This document shows positions 49,901 to 59,561 of a DNA stretch of 64,000 bases, one piece after another. The translations under genes were made by a program, and so were the position numbers. This DNA comes from Bacteroides acidifaciens (GTDB lineage Bacteria > Bacteroidota > Bacteroidia > Bacteroidales > Bacteroidaceae): the NCBI RefSeq assembly GCF_024623065.1, contig NZ_JANJZR010000011.1, positions 25,453 to 89,452 on the forward strand, written 5' to 3'. Each line of letters starts with the position of its first letter. Positions within the stretch are counted from its first letter, which is position 1. The notes below the pieces were generated by a model that saw nothing but the letters and a program-made list of their open reading frames with translations, had not been told where the DNA came from and searched no databases.

Positions 49901-50269
49901 GAAAAGTACATACTTTCCGTCCGGAGTAAAAGCCGAGGGAATCTCCGAAGCCGAATGATAAGTCAGCCTTTGAGCGGTTCCGCCATCGGCAGGCATGATG
50001 AAGAGGTCGAAATTCCCATTCCGGTCGCTGGCAAATGCAATTTGCTTTCCGTCGGGCGACCAAACGGGGTTAGCTTCATAAGATGCTTGTGTTGTCAACT
50101 GAACGGCTGTTCCACCCTGTGCGGGGACTTTGTAAATATCGCCTTTATAACAAAAGACAATCTCCGTTCCATCCGGTGAAATACGTGCGTCACGCATCCA
50201 CAAAGGAGTAATGGCATAGCCGGACAATGCGGTCAATGCCAGTGCTAAAGAAGTTATTAGTTTCTTCAT
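46994..50269 (-). CDS. Tricorn-like S41 family peptidase with N-terminal TolB/WD40-type beta-propeller and PDZ domain
   Basis: Repeated SPDGKxIAFxSDRxGN propeller motifs; PDZ and S41 catalytic region (EGIVIDTRFNGGGRLHEDI, VGMPVPGTMTSVSWE). Confidence 0.92.
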   Translation of the reverse strand: MKKLITSLALALTALSGYAITPLWMRDARISPDGTEIVFCYKGDIYKVPAQGGTAVQLTTQASYEANPVWSPDGKQIAFASDRNGNFDLFIMPADGGTAQRLTYHSASEIPSAFTPDGKYVLFSASIQDPAGSALFPTGAMTELYKVPVGGGRTEQVLATPAEWVCFDKSGKNFLYQDRKGFEDEWRKHHTSSITRDVWLYDTQSGKHVNLTNREGEDRNPVYAPDGNSVYFLSERNGGSFNVYNFSLNTPQEAKAVTAFRTHPVRFLSISDKGTLCYTYDGELYTQEANARPKKVNVELVRDDEKEIASLKFSQGATSASVSPDGKQVAFVVRGDVFVTSTDYATTKQITNTPGKEAAVSFAPDNRTLVYASERTGNWQLYTAQIARKEEANFPNATLIEEEVLLPSKTVERAYPQYSPDGKELAFIEDRKRLMVLDLKTKKVRQVTDGSTWYNTGGGFDYEWSPDGKWFTLEFIGNRHDPYSDVGIVSAQGGEITNLTNSGYISGAPRWVLDGNAILFQTERYGMRAHASWGSQQDVMLVFLNQDAYDRYRLSKEDFELLKELEKEQKKAKEKEGDKKKDGNKSKKDEADEDKSSEDKADKKDIVVELNGIEDRIVRLTPNSSDLGSAILSKDGENLYYFSAIEGGYDLWKMNLREKDTKRLHKLNTGWASLMLDKKGDIFLLGSRIMQKMDAKSDALKSISYQAEMKMDLAAEREAMFDHVYKQHQKRFYNLNMHGVNWDAMTDAYRKFLPHIDNNYDFAELLSEWLGELNVSHTGGRYSPRGGGDVTSNLGLLFDWEYQGKGMKIAEIVEKGPFDHSRTKVKAGCIIEKINGEELAPDKDITALLNNKAGKKTLVSLYNPQNKERWEEVVMPITSGKLNGLLYKRWVKQRAADVEKWSKGRLGYVHIQSMGDDSFRTVYSDILGKYNNCEGIVIDTRFNGGGRLHEDIEVLFSGQKYFTQVVRGREACDMPSRRWNKPSIMLQCEANYSNAHGTPWVYKHQKIGKLVGMPVPGTMTSVSWETLQDPSLVFGIPIIGYRLPDGSYLENTQLEPDVKVANNPETVVKGEDTQLKVAVDELLKEIDGQKK

Positions 50270-50605
50270 GTCAAATAATTATATATATTTTATTCCTACG
50301 CTCCCGTATCGAAGAGTAATCTATGTCCCGATGTCTCCATATAGCGAGAAAGACCGTGTTCTGCCTGCAATTTACGTCCATAGACACCATTCTCTACAAG
50401 AGTCGTTATTGTATAGCCCATGATGCTTAGTTATTAAAAGAATCATACAAAATAAAAAGTTCTGCCACAAAATTATAATAATTCTGTGGTAGAACAAACA
50501 ATACAGTCAATTAAAATTCTTGACTTTTCAACCTTTCAATTGTTTTTTGCTTTTTAGCCTTCAAAAGGCCGCATAAGATAGCGTCACTATAATAAAACGG
50601 GACAG

Positions 50606-51145
50606 TTACACCATTTTTCCCATGTTGTAGGCTTCCTGCATATACGGAGTATCTTTAATCTCCCCTACCTTCCAGGCACCGATTCCATAAACCGTTCCTT
50701 TTTCCCGTGGCCCTTCCAGACAATCGAGGAAGCCCCGAAAACCGTCTATCGTGCGCTCCATCATTGCTTTATTATCCTCTGCCGCCGCAATAATGAAATA
50801 AAACTCCTTGTTCGTTATCTCCGTATAACGTGCGCAGCAACGGTCAATCATAATCTTCATCTGACCACACATTGTATAGAAATATACGGGAGTCGCCATT
50901 ACAATCACATCAGCAGCAATCATCTTCTCCACAATTTCCGCCGCATCATCCTTCTGCGGACAAGGCTTGCCGTACATACTGCAAACACTGCATCCCGTAC
51001 AAGGATGAACCATTTTGTCTTTCAGAAAAATCTTCTCCACTTCATTGCCCGTCTCGATAGCACCTTTCATAAATTCATCACAAAGCAAATCCGAATTGCC
51101 ACCTTTCCGCGGACTGGACGAAATTATCAGAACTTTTTTAGCCAT
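50606..51145 (-). CDS. Flavodoxin family / NADPH-dependent FMN reductase-like iron-sulfur flavoprotein
   Basis: VLIISSSPRKGGNSDLLCDEF; CTGCSVCSMYGKPCPQKDD. Confidence 0.87.
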   Translation of the reverse strand: MAKKVLIISSSPRKGGNSDLLCDEFMKGAIETGNEVEKIFLKDKMVHPCTGCSVCSMYGKPCPQKDDAAEIVEKMIAADVIVMATPVYFYTMCGQMKIMIDRCCARYTEITNKEFYFIIAAAEDNKAMMERTIDGFRGFLDCLEGPREKGTVYGIGAWKVGEIKDTPYMQEAYNMGKMV

Positions 51146-51298
51146 AACTATACTTTATTAGTTTTATCTTTTAGAATGATTCAGTCTTTTCACTCTGCAA
51201 AAATAGACAATTTATAAATTTCTTTCTGCTATTTCCCTTGTGTGTCCTTCGCAGGAGAAATAGGCTATCCACATTTTCTTATCCTTTGTTTCCAATTA

Positions 51299-52372
51299 TT
51301 AAAAGTTTAATCTGAAGAATGCTTCCAGCTTGTCAAACGGGATGACGGTCAGATTGTCATAAAGGTCTGTATGGTTTGCACCGGGAATAATCATCAATTC
51401 CTTATTATCACCTTTCAGCTTCTTGAACACATCTTCGCCGAAGTAGCGGGAGTGCGCCTTTTCGCCGTGAATGATAAGTACGGCATTCTCGATTTCGTCC
51501 GCACGGCTCATAAGCGGGAAGTTGATGAATGGAATGGCTTCAGTCGCATTCCGTCCCTGATTGGAGTTGAGCGAGCGTTTGTGATAACCGCGCGGGGTCT
51601 TGTAGTAGGCGTGGTAGTCTTTGAAGAACTGCAGGGCGTCGGCCGGCAATTCATCAGGCACACCTCCGCCTGGCTTCGGAAAACCATTGCGGAAATCCTC
51701 GGTACGCTGTGCCGCCAATGTTTTACGAAATGCGTTGCGGGCTTCGGCGTTGTCGTTGGTATCGAAATAGCCGTTGGCACTGACGCGGCTCATGTCGTAC
51801 ATCGTCGAAGCGATGGTAGCCTTGATGCGTGGGTCGGCTGCTGCGGCATTGATAGCCAGTCCGCCCCAGCCACAAATGCCGATGATACCGATTTGTTCGG
51901 AATCTACCTTGTCATTGGTCGCAAGGAAATCGACAGCGGCAGAAAAATCCTCCGTGTTAATGTCGGGCGACACCACATAACGGGGTTCGCCGCCGCTCTC
52001 TCCAGTGTAAGAGGGGTCGAAAGCAACGGTCAGAAAACCGCGTTCGGCCATTATCTGGGCATAAAGTCCGGCTGCCTGTTCCTTAACAGCTCCGAACGGT
52101 CCGCAGACAGCAATGGCGGGCAGCTTGCCGGAAGCGTCTTTCGGTACATACATGTCGGCCGCCAGCATGATACCGTAACGGTTGACAAATGTTACTTTGC
52201 TGTGGTTCACCTTGTCGCTCTGCGGAAAGGTCTTGTCCCATTCTTGTGTCAAATTCAATGTCTTCATATTATCACTTGTTTTTTGATTTGTTGTACTGTT
52301 CGTGCAGCCGACAAGCAGTCCTATTCCAAACAAGGCTGTAATGGCTGCGGTTTTCAGATTCATCGTTTTCAT
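51299..52372 (-). CDS. Alpha/beta hydrolase (dienelactone-hydrolase-like) lipoprotein
   Basis: Lipobox GIGLLVGCTN; GIIGICGWGGLAINAA nucleophile elbow-like region. Start chosen at internal Met. Confidence 0.8.
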   Translation of the reverse strand: MKTMNLKTAAITALFGIGLLVGCTNSTTNQKTSDNMKTLNLTQEWDKTFPQSDKVNHSKVTFVNRYGIMLAADMYVPKDASGKLPAIAVCGPFGAVKEQAAGLYAQIMAERGFLTVAFDPSYTGESGGEPRYVVSPDINTEDFSAAVDFLATNDKVDSEQIGIIGICGWGGLAINAAAADPRIKATIASTMYDMSRVSANGYFDTNDNAEARNAFRKTLAAQRTEDFRNGFPKPGGGVPDELPADALQFFKDYHAYYKTPRGYHKRSLNSNQGRNATEAIPFINFPLMSRADEIENAVLIIHGEKAHSRYFGEDVFKKLKGDNKELMIIPGANHTDLYDNLTVIPFDKLEAFFRLNF

Positions 52373-52618
52373 TCTACTATTACTTAATATGGTTATCATC
52401 CTGTTTTATAATGCAAAGGTACAGCGATAAAACAGAGCACGCATTACTGTCCAGCTCAAAATAGATTATTCAAAAGCTCAATCCCGTGTTTTCTCAAAAG
52501 CTCATATAATACAAACAGCGTTATGGTCTTTCCGTTACCACAACGCTGCTTATGTGTTGATTAAAGGTTATCCGTACGCTTTTTAGAGATTGGAAAGTTC
52601 AATATGTTGTGTTCCGAG

Positions 52619-53482
52619 TTACACGAATGCAGCGGTCGGCGATATGCCGTATTGTTTCTTGAAAGCCGTCGAGAAGTGCGACGGATTCTTGAATCCCACC
52701 TCGGCATAAACATCCACAACCTTTTTACCCCCCTCTTTCATTTTGGCGTAAGCCACCTCAAGACGTTTCCGTATAAGCCATTTTTCGGGCGTCAGATCGC
52801 TGATTTTCTTGAAATCGCGTTTGAACGTGGCAAGGCTGCGTCCTGTGTAGTGCGCCATTTCTTCCATCGTAAACTCATACATGTAGTTCTCGTTCATGAA
52901 CTCCATGATGTCGATTTTCCACGGTTCGTTGAAATCGAAGAGCGTCGGAGCAAATCGCTTGTCGATATGCAACAGCGCAAGCAGCCCCTCCTGCAATTTC
53001 AAGTTCATGAAATCGTCTTTGGGTTTCACTTCCGGATCGAAGTAAGGGGTCATTGAAGCGAAGAGGCTGGCGAGTTCCACCGTTTTAGGCAATTTGATTA
53101 CACCGGAATCGAGTTTGGGGATATTTGCAGGAACTTTGCGTTGTTCCAACTTACTATACATTTCTCGTAAGAAACGACGTGTGAACATCAGAAAAATGCC
53201 ACAGTAACGTTCGCCGTCCTTTGTCTTTTTATACATCGTGATGTGATGGTCGCGCGGAATAAAGACACATTCGCCTTTCCCTACATGAATCTGTTCAGTC
53301 CCGTTGTCGAGAATCATCTCACCCGAATATACATAATTGATGGCATATTCACGGGAACGGTGTATACAACCGCTGAGGTCGTCGTAGAAGAAGCTGTAAA
53401 ATATATCATTGTAATTGAATATGAGCTTCATCGGCCCTAATTGTTCGTCTGTCATATCTTGCTTCAATTTATTTGCTTGCAA
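52619..53482 (-). CDS. AraC family transcriptional regulator
   Basis: Cupin-like N-terminus and C-terminal double HTH (GRSLATFKRDFKKISDLTPEKWLIRKRLEVAYAKMKEGGKKVVDVYAEVGFKNPSHFSTAFKKQYGISP). Confidence 0.93.
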   Translation of the reverse strand: MQANKLKQDMTDEQLGPMKLIFNYNDIFYSFFYDDLSGCIHRSREYAINYVYSGEMILDNGTEQIHVGKGECVFIPRDHHITMYKKTKDGERYCGIFLMFTRRFLREMYSKLEQRKVPANIPKLDSGVIKLPKTVELASLFASMTPYFDPEVKPKDDFMNLKLQEGLLALLHIDKRFAPTLFDFNEPWKIDIMEFMNENYMYEFTMEEMAHYTGRSLATFKRDFKKISDLTPEKWLIRKRLEVAYAKMKEGGKKVVDVYAEVGFKNPSHFSTAFKKQYGISPTAAFV

Positions 53483-53763
53483 AAGTACAAAACATTTCTC
53501 AAAAGCTCATTGCTTATATACGATATTAGAAAAATAATCACTATTATCTTGTATACGCATCTATTCTTTATAGACAAACAAAGGAACAAAATTGTTAGCA
53601 AAAAGAAAGACAATTACCTATTATAATCTTATTCTTCCAGCTTCCATACATAAAACACATTCCTTCCCGCCCCTCTCTTACGCAGTTTCCCTTCTCGGAT
53701 TATACTTTATCGTAATACAACTTATAAATATTAGGAAGAAAAGACTTAGTTGACCGGCAGAAA

Positions 53764-56010
53764 TTAATCACCCAACAGCAACTTAGTCACAGCAGCAGTA
53801 TTCAAAGCCCATTCACGGGTATATACTTCGTCCGCTTCCGGTGTATCAGCCAACTTCAATCCCTGTGCTTGTGCTTTGATTACCAACAGTTCGCCAACGG
53901 TGGTTTTCGCATCCAATTTATCCAGATACTTTTCGACAGATTGTGTATCCAAAGAAAGAATGGTCTGTCCGCCGAAAGGTGTTTCCAGCCAAACGATTTC
54001 TCTCTCTTTCACTTTCAATACCCCGAAAACAAGTCCTTTCTGCAAACTTTGGGAAACACGTACCTGATGCTGAACGCAAGAAGGGTCGTATGCCACTCCG
54101 GTCTTCTCTGATATCCTCATCGGATAAGCAGAGTTCATCCAACCGACTACCAGATTAGGAGAGATAGCACCATTGCTATACGCATTGCAAGTGAAAACCA
54201 CATACTGCGCACCTACACGGTTCAGTTCATTCAAATCGAGTTCGATATACTCGGCAGTACCTTTCTTGTCGGGGATGCTTCGGATATCTCCGCTATGCTT
54301 GGCACCGATAGCCTGCAAGTTGAAATAAGAGCAAACTTCCGTTGTTGACGGCAAAGTGATGTGGCAACTCAAGTCCATATCCAGATGCTGTGCCGGAAGC
54401 CCTTTTCCCCACTGCATGAACAGGCGCACCTTATCCCCTTCTACCGGGAAACGTGTTCCCTGCAAGGCACAGGAAGTATCCTGAACCGTCTCGCTACGGT
54501 CGCCGATAGACAACGGGATATGGAACAACATAGGGTCGATATATATGCTTTTGTTCTCTCCCTCGACCACCGCATTAGCAAAACGGGCAGTCACGACTTC
54601 CTTACACAAGTCCTGCACATCTTTCACCATTGCATTCAACTGATCTTCCATATAAAGACCCACCAAATAGTGAGGTTCTATCAAATGAGCATTACCGCCC
54701 AAAGGTTTCACCATTCTCTTACGTCCTTGCTCAAAGTAGTTCTCCGCATACATACCCAAAGTGACCACCAGACGGACCGGCAACAAATGAACGACTTCCT
54801 TGAATGCAGCCAACGTCTCTTCCGGTCCGAACCAAAGCATATTGGCAAACAAGGAACGTGCAAACATACCCGGCCGCTGCTTCAACAAGGCGAAAGTCTG
54901 TGCAGCATCCGCCTTCAAACGGTAACGATCCACCTCTCCCTGCCAAACCGTATATGTCTGACAGTAGAATACATCCATCAACTCCTTCAAATTCCCGAAT
55001 CCCGGCTTACGGGCATATTCCGCCAAACGCAGCGCACGTATCATACGTACCCACATCTCCCTTTTCGGATGCATGATTTCGCAAGCCTTTTCCGCGTTCA
55101 TCTCCAGATTATTCAGCCAGAGGGCTACCATTTTACATTCACGGCGGGTGTATTTCAACTTCAGTTCCTCACGCTTCGCCTGAGCAGCCGAACGGCTTTT
55201 ATCCAAAACAGCAGTTATATGCGCATTGTTTCTACCTGCCTTACGGATGATAGTCTTAGGTTCGATGATTTGCAGGAATCCGGTTTTCTTATACCACAGA
55301 TAACGCAATATATCGTTCGGAGTGGAGAAATAGATTTGCGCTTCCTGTGCCCTGTCCTGCTCCACCAATGTATCTATCACCAGCATCAAAGTTTCTTTCA
55401 TCTTGATTCCAACTGCCGGCAACGGAAGTTCGCCAAGCAAAATCTTCAAGCTATCCACTTGCGTGGCATCAAGAGCCGTATGCGATTCAAGCAGGTCGCA
55501 GAAGAAACCATTCAACTCCTCTTCCCGCCAAAGTTCAAGGACTTTCAGCTTGCTTCCCTGTCCGAAGTATTCCGTAGCGGACGTTTCAAACGGAGTTCCG
55601 CAGAACGGGCAGCCGTTGTATCGCTCCAAAGGGAAGGTATTATCGGGAATCACGTGTCCGCAGGGCAGCTTCACGCCTTTCTGGCTATTGAAGATGTTGG
55701 CAATCCATGTTATCAAATGGTCTAATCCTGTTTCTCCAGTAGGTGTATCCCAGCCTTTCACCAATGGAGCCCAATTGAGCGTCACGCCCAATACCTCCTT
55801 CATCACCTGAAGAATCTCCATCTGTTGCGCCGGATGCAACTGATTGACAGCATGCAGCAACTCCTCGGATAAGCTATATCCCACTTTTCGAAGTTGAGCA
55901 ACCAATGTTACAGTAGTCGAAGTCAATGCTTCGCGCTTTTCTGTTCCTTCTATCGCTGGCAGATAAATTGCATTTTGCCTGACAGATACTTTCAATAACT
56001 CTTTTTTCAT
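53764..56010 (-). CDS. RING-type zinc-ribbon protein with helical core and C-terminal TerD-like domain (resembles the MXAN_6230/SCO0854 RING-domain family)
   Basis: RING-like KLPCGHVIPDNTFPLERYNGCPFCGTPFE; long helical middle; C-terminal TerD-like LDMDLSCHI...SYFNLQAIGAKHSGDIRSIPDKKGTAEYIELDLNELNRVGAQYVVFTCNAYS. Confidence 0.65.
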   Translation of the reverse strand: MKKELLKVSVRQNAIYLPAIEGTEKREALTSTTVTLVAQLRKVGYSLSEELLHAVNQLHPAQQMEILQVMKEVLGVTLNWAPLVKGWDTPTGETGLDHLITWIANIFNSQKGVKLPCGHVIPDNTFPLERYNGCPFCGTPFETSATEYFGQGSKLKVLELWREEELNGFFCDLLESHTALDATQVDSLKILLGELPLPAVGIKMKETLMLVIDTLVEQDRAQEAQIYFSTPNDILRYLWYKKTGFLQIIEPKTIIRKAGRNNAHITAVLDKSRSAAQAKREELKLKYTRRECKMVALWLNNLEMNAEKACEIMHPKREMWVRMIRALRLAEYARKPGFGNLKELMDVFYCQTYTVWQGEVDRYRLKADAAQTFALLKQRPGMFARSLFANMLWFGPEETLAAFKEVVHLLPVRLVVTLGMYAENYFEQGRKRMVKPLGGNAHLIEPHYLVGLYMEDQLNAMVKDVQDLCKEVVTARFANAVVEGENKSIYIDPMLFHIPLSIGDRSETVQDTSCALQGTRFPVEGDKVRLFMQWGKGLPAQHLDMDLSCHITLPSTTEVCSYFNLQAIGAKHSGDIRSIPDKKGTAEYIELDLNELNRVGAQYVVFTCNAYSNGAISPNLVVGWMNSAYPMRISEKTGVAYDPSCVQHQVRVSQSLQKGLVFGVLKVKEREIVWLETPFGGQTILSLDTQSVEKYLDKLDAKTTVGELLVIKAQAQGLKLADTPEADEVYTREWALNTAAVTKLLLGD

Positions 56011-56075
56011 ACGTTATGTTTTTTAAGTAAGGTAATCGGGAGACTGTGAATCAATGGTGCATTCCTGCTGTTTTT

Positions 56076-56301
56076 GAAGTAAGCCTTCCTTGACCTTAGT
56101 TGATAAAAAAGAGGTAGAACAGGCCGGATTCGAACCAGCAATAGCCACCGTTAAGAAGTAAGCTCCGGTTGACCTCATTTCAGATAATCCCGAAGCTACT
56201 GTCCTACCTCTATATTTGTTTTTTTGCGAAACAGAAAAACGGATAATCGTACTGGTAATTTCTACCCTAAAGAATGTGTTGAAGTAACCCATACTTGACC
56301 T
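56076..56301. repeat. Three copies of GAAGTAA-N7-TTGACCT
   Basis: Copies at 56076-56096, 56155-56175 and 56281-56301, each with exactly 7 nt between half-motifs. Confidence 0.9.
56105..56211 (-). ncRNA. Candidate tRNA-like structured ncRNA
   Basis: Minus strand: 13-bp outer stem AGAGGTAGGACAG/CTGTTCTACCTCT (one G.U), tRNA T-arm GCTGGTTCGAATCCGGC, internal stem GCTTCGG/CCGGAGC, 3' U-run TTTTTT. Does not fit a canonical cloverleaf. Confidence 0.55.
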
Positions 56302-56493
56302 GTTTCCTTGTTTCTTCGACAAAGATAGGTGCAGTGATGCGCAGCCTTTTTGCGTAACTCAAACTTTTTTGCTGTATTCATGATAAAAACAACAAAATTC
56401 CCGCAACTCTGCCCTTAGTAATCAAATATATTTCGCTAATTTTGGTAGATTTTATGAAAATGGAGTTACTTTTGTCACTCAAATTGAAGAATA

Positions 56494-56691
56494 GTGCCGA
56501 TTGTGAAACAAGCCATAGAGAAAGGCAAAATCGTCGGTGTCATCTGCAACGGAGCTTCATTTATGGCAAAACACGGATTTGCAAGAGAACTGCTCCTATT
56601 GCTTGAGAACGACATACCGGAACGCATCGAAATGTATTATCAGTTCAATAAGCAAGGATTTTGCCAGCTATTTGGCGAGCATCTTGAGTGA
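56494..56691 (+). pseudogene. Fragment resembling a DJ-1/PfpI family protein
   Basis: KGKIVGVICNGASFMAKHGF resembles the conserved PfpI region, but only 65 aa are present. Confidence 0.4.
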
Positions 56692-56723
56692 AAAAGAGTG
56701 TAGTATGCCTGATTAACAAGCAT

Positions 56724-57425
56724 TTATTTTATAGCAAAACGGGCAGTCATCTCATATCTCAACTTAATGACACGGTACTGTTCGGTAGTCGCCGTCCCCA
56801 TATTGACATTGCTCTGTGCCTGAAAAGGAAGGTAACGACTTATGTTATTATCAGCAGGTTCAATGATACGAATGACTTCCCCCAATTGCTGTCCCATTGC
56901 TTCCACCAAATCAGACGCTTTTTCACGGGCTGCTTTCAGTGCTTCAATCTTCCCCTGCCTCCTATACATAGGCAAATCTTTATGTTTCAGTTCCCCGATA
57001 CGCATGGACTCAATTCCCCATGTATTAACGCAACGGATAATGGAATTAATTTGATTGAAATCCGTAAGACGAATATCCAGTTGTTTGCCTATCAGAAACT
57101 CCTTCCCCCTTTGACGCCAATATTCTCCCACTTCTTGTGTACGGATAGCCTCATCCGATATTCCGATTTTATGTAAACTCCGGCGCAAATCCTTTTCAAT
57201 CATAGCCAATGGCACTTTTGTCCGAAAGTCTTCCTCTTTCTTTGATTTACCCGTATATTCTTCTTCCCAATATTCCTTTATCTGAATCAGAAAATGTATT
57301 TCGTCCGGAACAATTTCTACCTCCGAAGAACCGATTACTTCAACATATCTTGCATCACTATCCTGAGCATTGACAAAGATATTCCATGCAAACAAGACAA
57401 AAACCAATAAAAACAACTTTTTCAT
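56724..57425 (-). CDS. SIMPL domain-containing (DUF541) periplasmic protein
   Basis: Signal peptide; VEVIGSSEVEIVPDEIHFLIQIKE; ALKAAREKASDLVEAMGQQLGEVIRI. Confidence 0.88.
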   Translation of the reverse strand: MKKLFLLVFVLFAWNIFVNAQDSDARYVEVIGSSEVEIVPDEIHFLIQIKEYWEEEYTGKSKKEEDFRTKVPLAMIEKDLRRSLHKIGISDEAIRTQEVGEYWRQRGKEFLIGKQLDIRLTDFNQINSIIRCVNTWGIESMRIGELKHKDLPMYRRQGKIEALKAAREKASDLVEAMGQQLGEVIRIIEPADNNISRYLPFQAQSNVNMGTATTEQYRVIKLRYEMTARFAIK

Positions 57426-57592
57426 ATCTTCGATGATTAAAGGATTTTATATAACATCATAAGAGCAATTATACAGCAACAAATATAATCTATTCAACAC
57501 AATAAATGTTATATTTGCAATCGATTTATAATTTGTTCACAAGGACATAACGAAAAGAAAGAATATTTCTTTCATGAAAAAGAATAGGATTA

Positions 57593-58096
57593 ATGAAAGA
57601 CTTTGCAGCAATCGACTTTGAAACAGCCAACGGCAAGCGTACCAGTGTATGCAGTGTCGGTGTTGTCATTGTAAGAGACGGTAAGATTGTGAATAAAATC
57701 TATCGCCTCATCCGTCCTGCGCCCAATTATTATACCCAATGGACAACAGCAATTCACGGACTAACTTACGATGATACGATAGAAGCCGAAGATTTTCCCG
57801 ATGTATGGGCCGAAATCAAACCATTGATAGAGGGATTGCCGCTTGTAGCCCACAACAGTCCTTTTGACGAAGGCTGTCTCCGGGCGGTTCATGAATTGTA
57901 TGGAATGAATTATCCCAATTATAAATTCTATTGCACTTGCCGTACTTCGAGGAAAGTATTCGGCAAAGAACTACCCAATCATCAGTTACACACAGTAGCA
58001 AAACGATGCGGATATGACTTGAACAACCATCACCACGCACTTGCTGACGCTGAGGCCTGCGCCCAAATCGCATTGTTAATTATTCCCGAGCCATAG
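57593..58096 (+). CDS. 3'-5' exonuclease (DnaQ-like)
   Basis: FAAIDFETANGKRTSVCSVGVV, LVAHNSPFDEGCL, HHALADAEACAQI. Confidence 0.92.
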   Translation: MKDFAAIDFETANGKRTSVCSVGVVIVRDGKIVNKIYRLIRPAPNYYTQWTTAIHGLTYDDTIEAEDFPDVWAEIKPLIEGLPLVAHNSPFDEGCLRAVHELYGMNYPNYKFYCTCRTSRKVFGKELPNHQLHTVAKRCGYDLNNHHHALADAEACAQIALLIIPEP

Positions 58097-58185
58097 AGAG
58101 CGGAATCGGTGAAAAAAAGATAAAGATACGCACGTCGGAGGCTTGTTCGATATATTCATTCCCCAATCAGGGAAAAAGACCAAAT

Positions 58186-58236
58186 AAGAAACACTACAAC
58201 TATTATTTCAATCAATAATAGCCGTAGTGTTTCTTA
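58186..58236 (-). terminator. Hairpin downstream of uxuA
   Basis: TAAGAAACACTAC ... GTAGTGTTTCTTA inverted repeat. Confidence 0.65.
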
Positions 58237-58265
58237 ATTATAATAATGCTAATTATGTACTCAGA

Positions 58266-59560
<1,295 letters not shown>

Positions 59561-59561
59561 A

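Noticed and set aside
46994-50269. Large novel protease system
   Set aside because: Matches known Tricorn-like TolB-propeller/PDZ/S41 peptidases of Bacteroidota.
51371-52387. 338-aa plus-strand ORF
   Set aside because: Antisense to the alpha/beta hydrolase gene; no domain or start context.
54361-55725. 454-aa plus-strand ORF
   Set aside because: Fully antisense to the RING/TerD-like gene; His/Arg/Gln-rich composition typical of shadow translation.
56110-56211. Ordinary tRNA on the minus strand
   Set aside because: The T-loop fits, but no convincing D-arm/anticodon arm combination and the closing stem is longer than a standard 7-bp acceptor. Retained as tRNA-like instead.
56023-56322. 99-aa minus-strand ORF upstream of the RING gene
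   Set aside because: Its translation runs through the tRNA-like RNA (VAIAGSNPACSTSF is a translated T-arm), so the ncRNA explanation is preferred.
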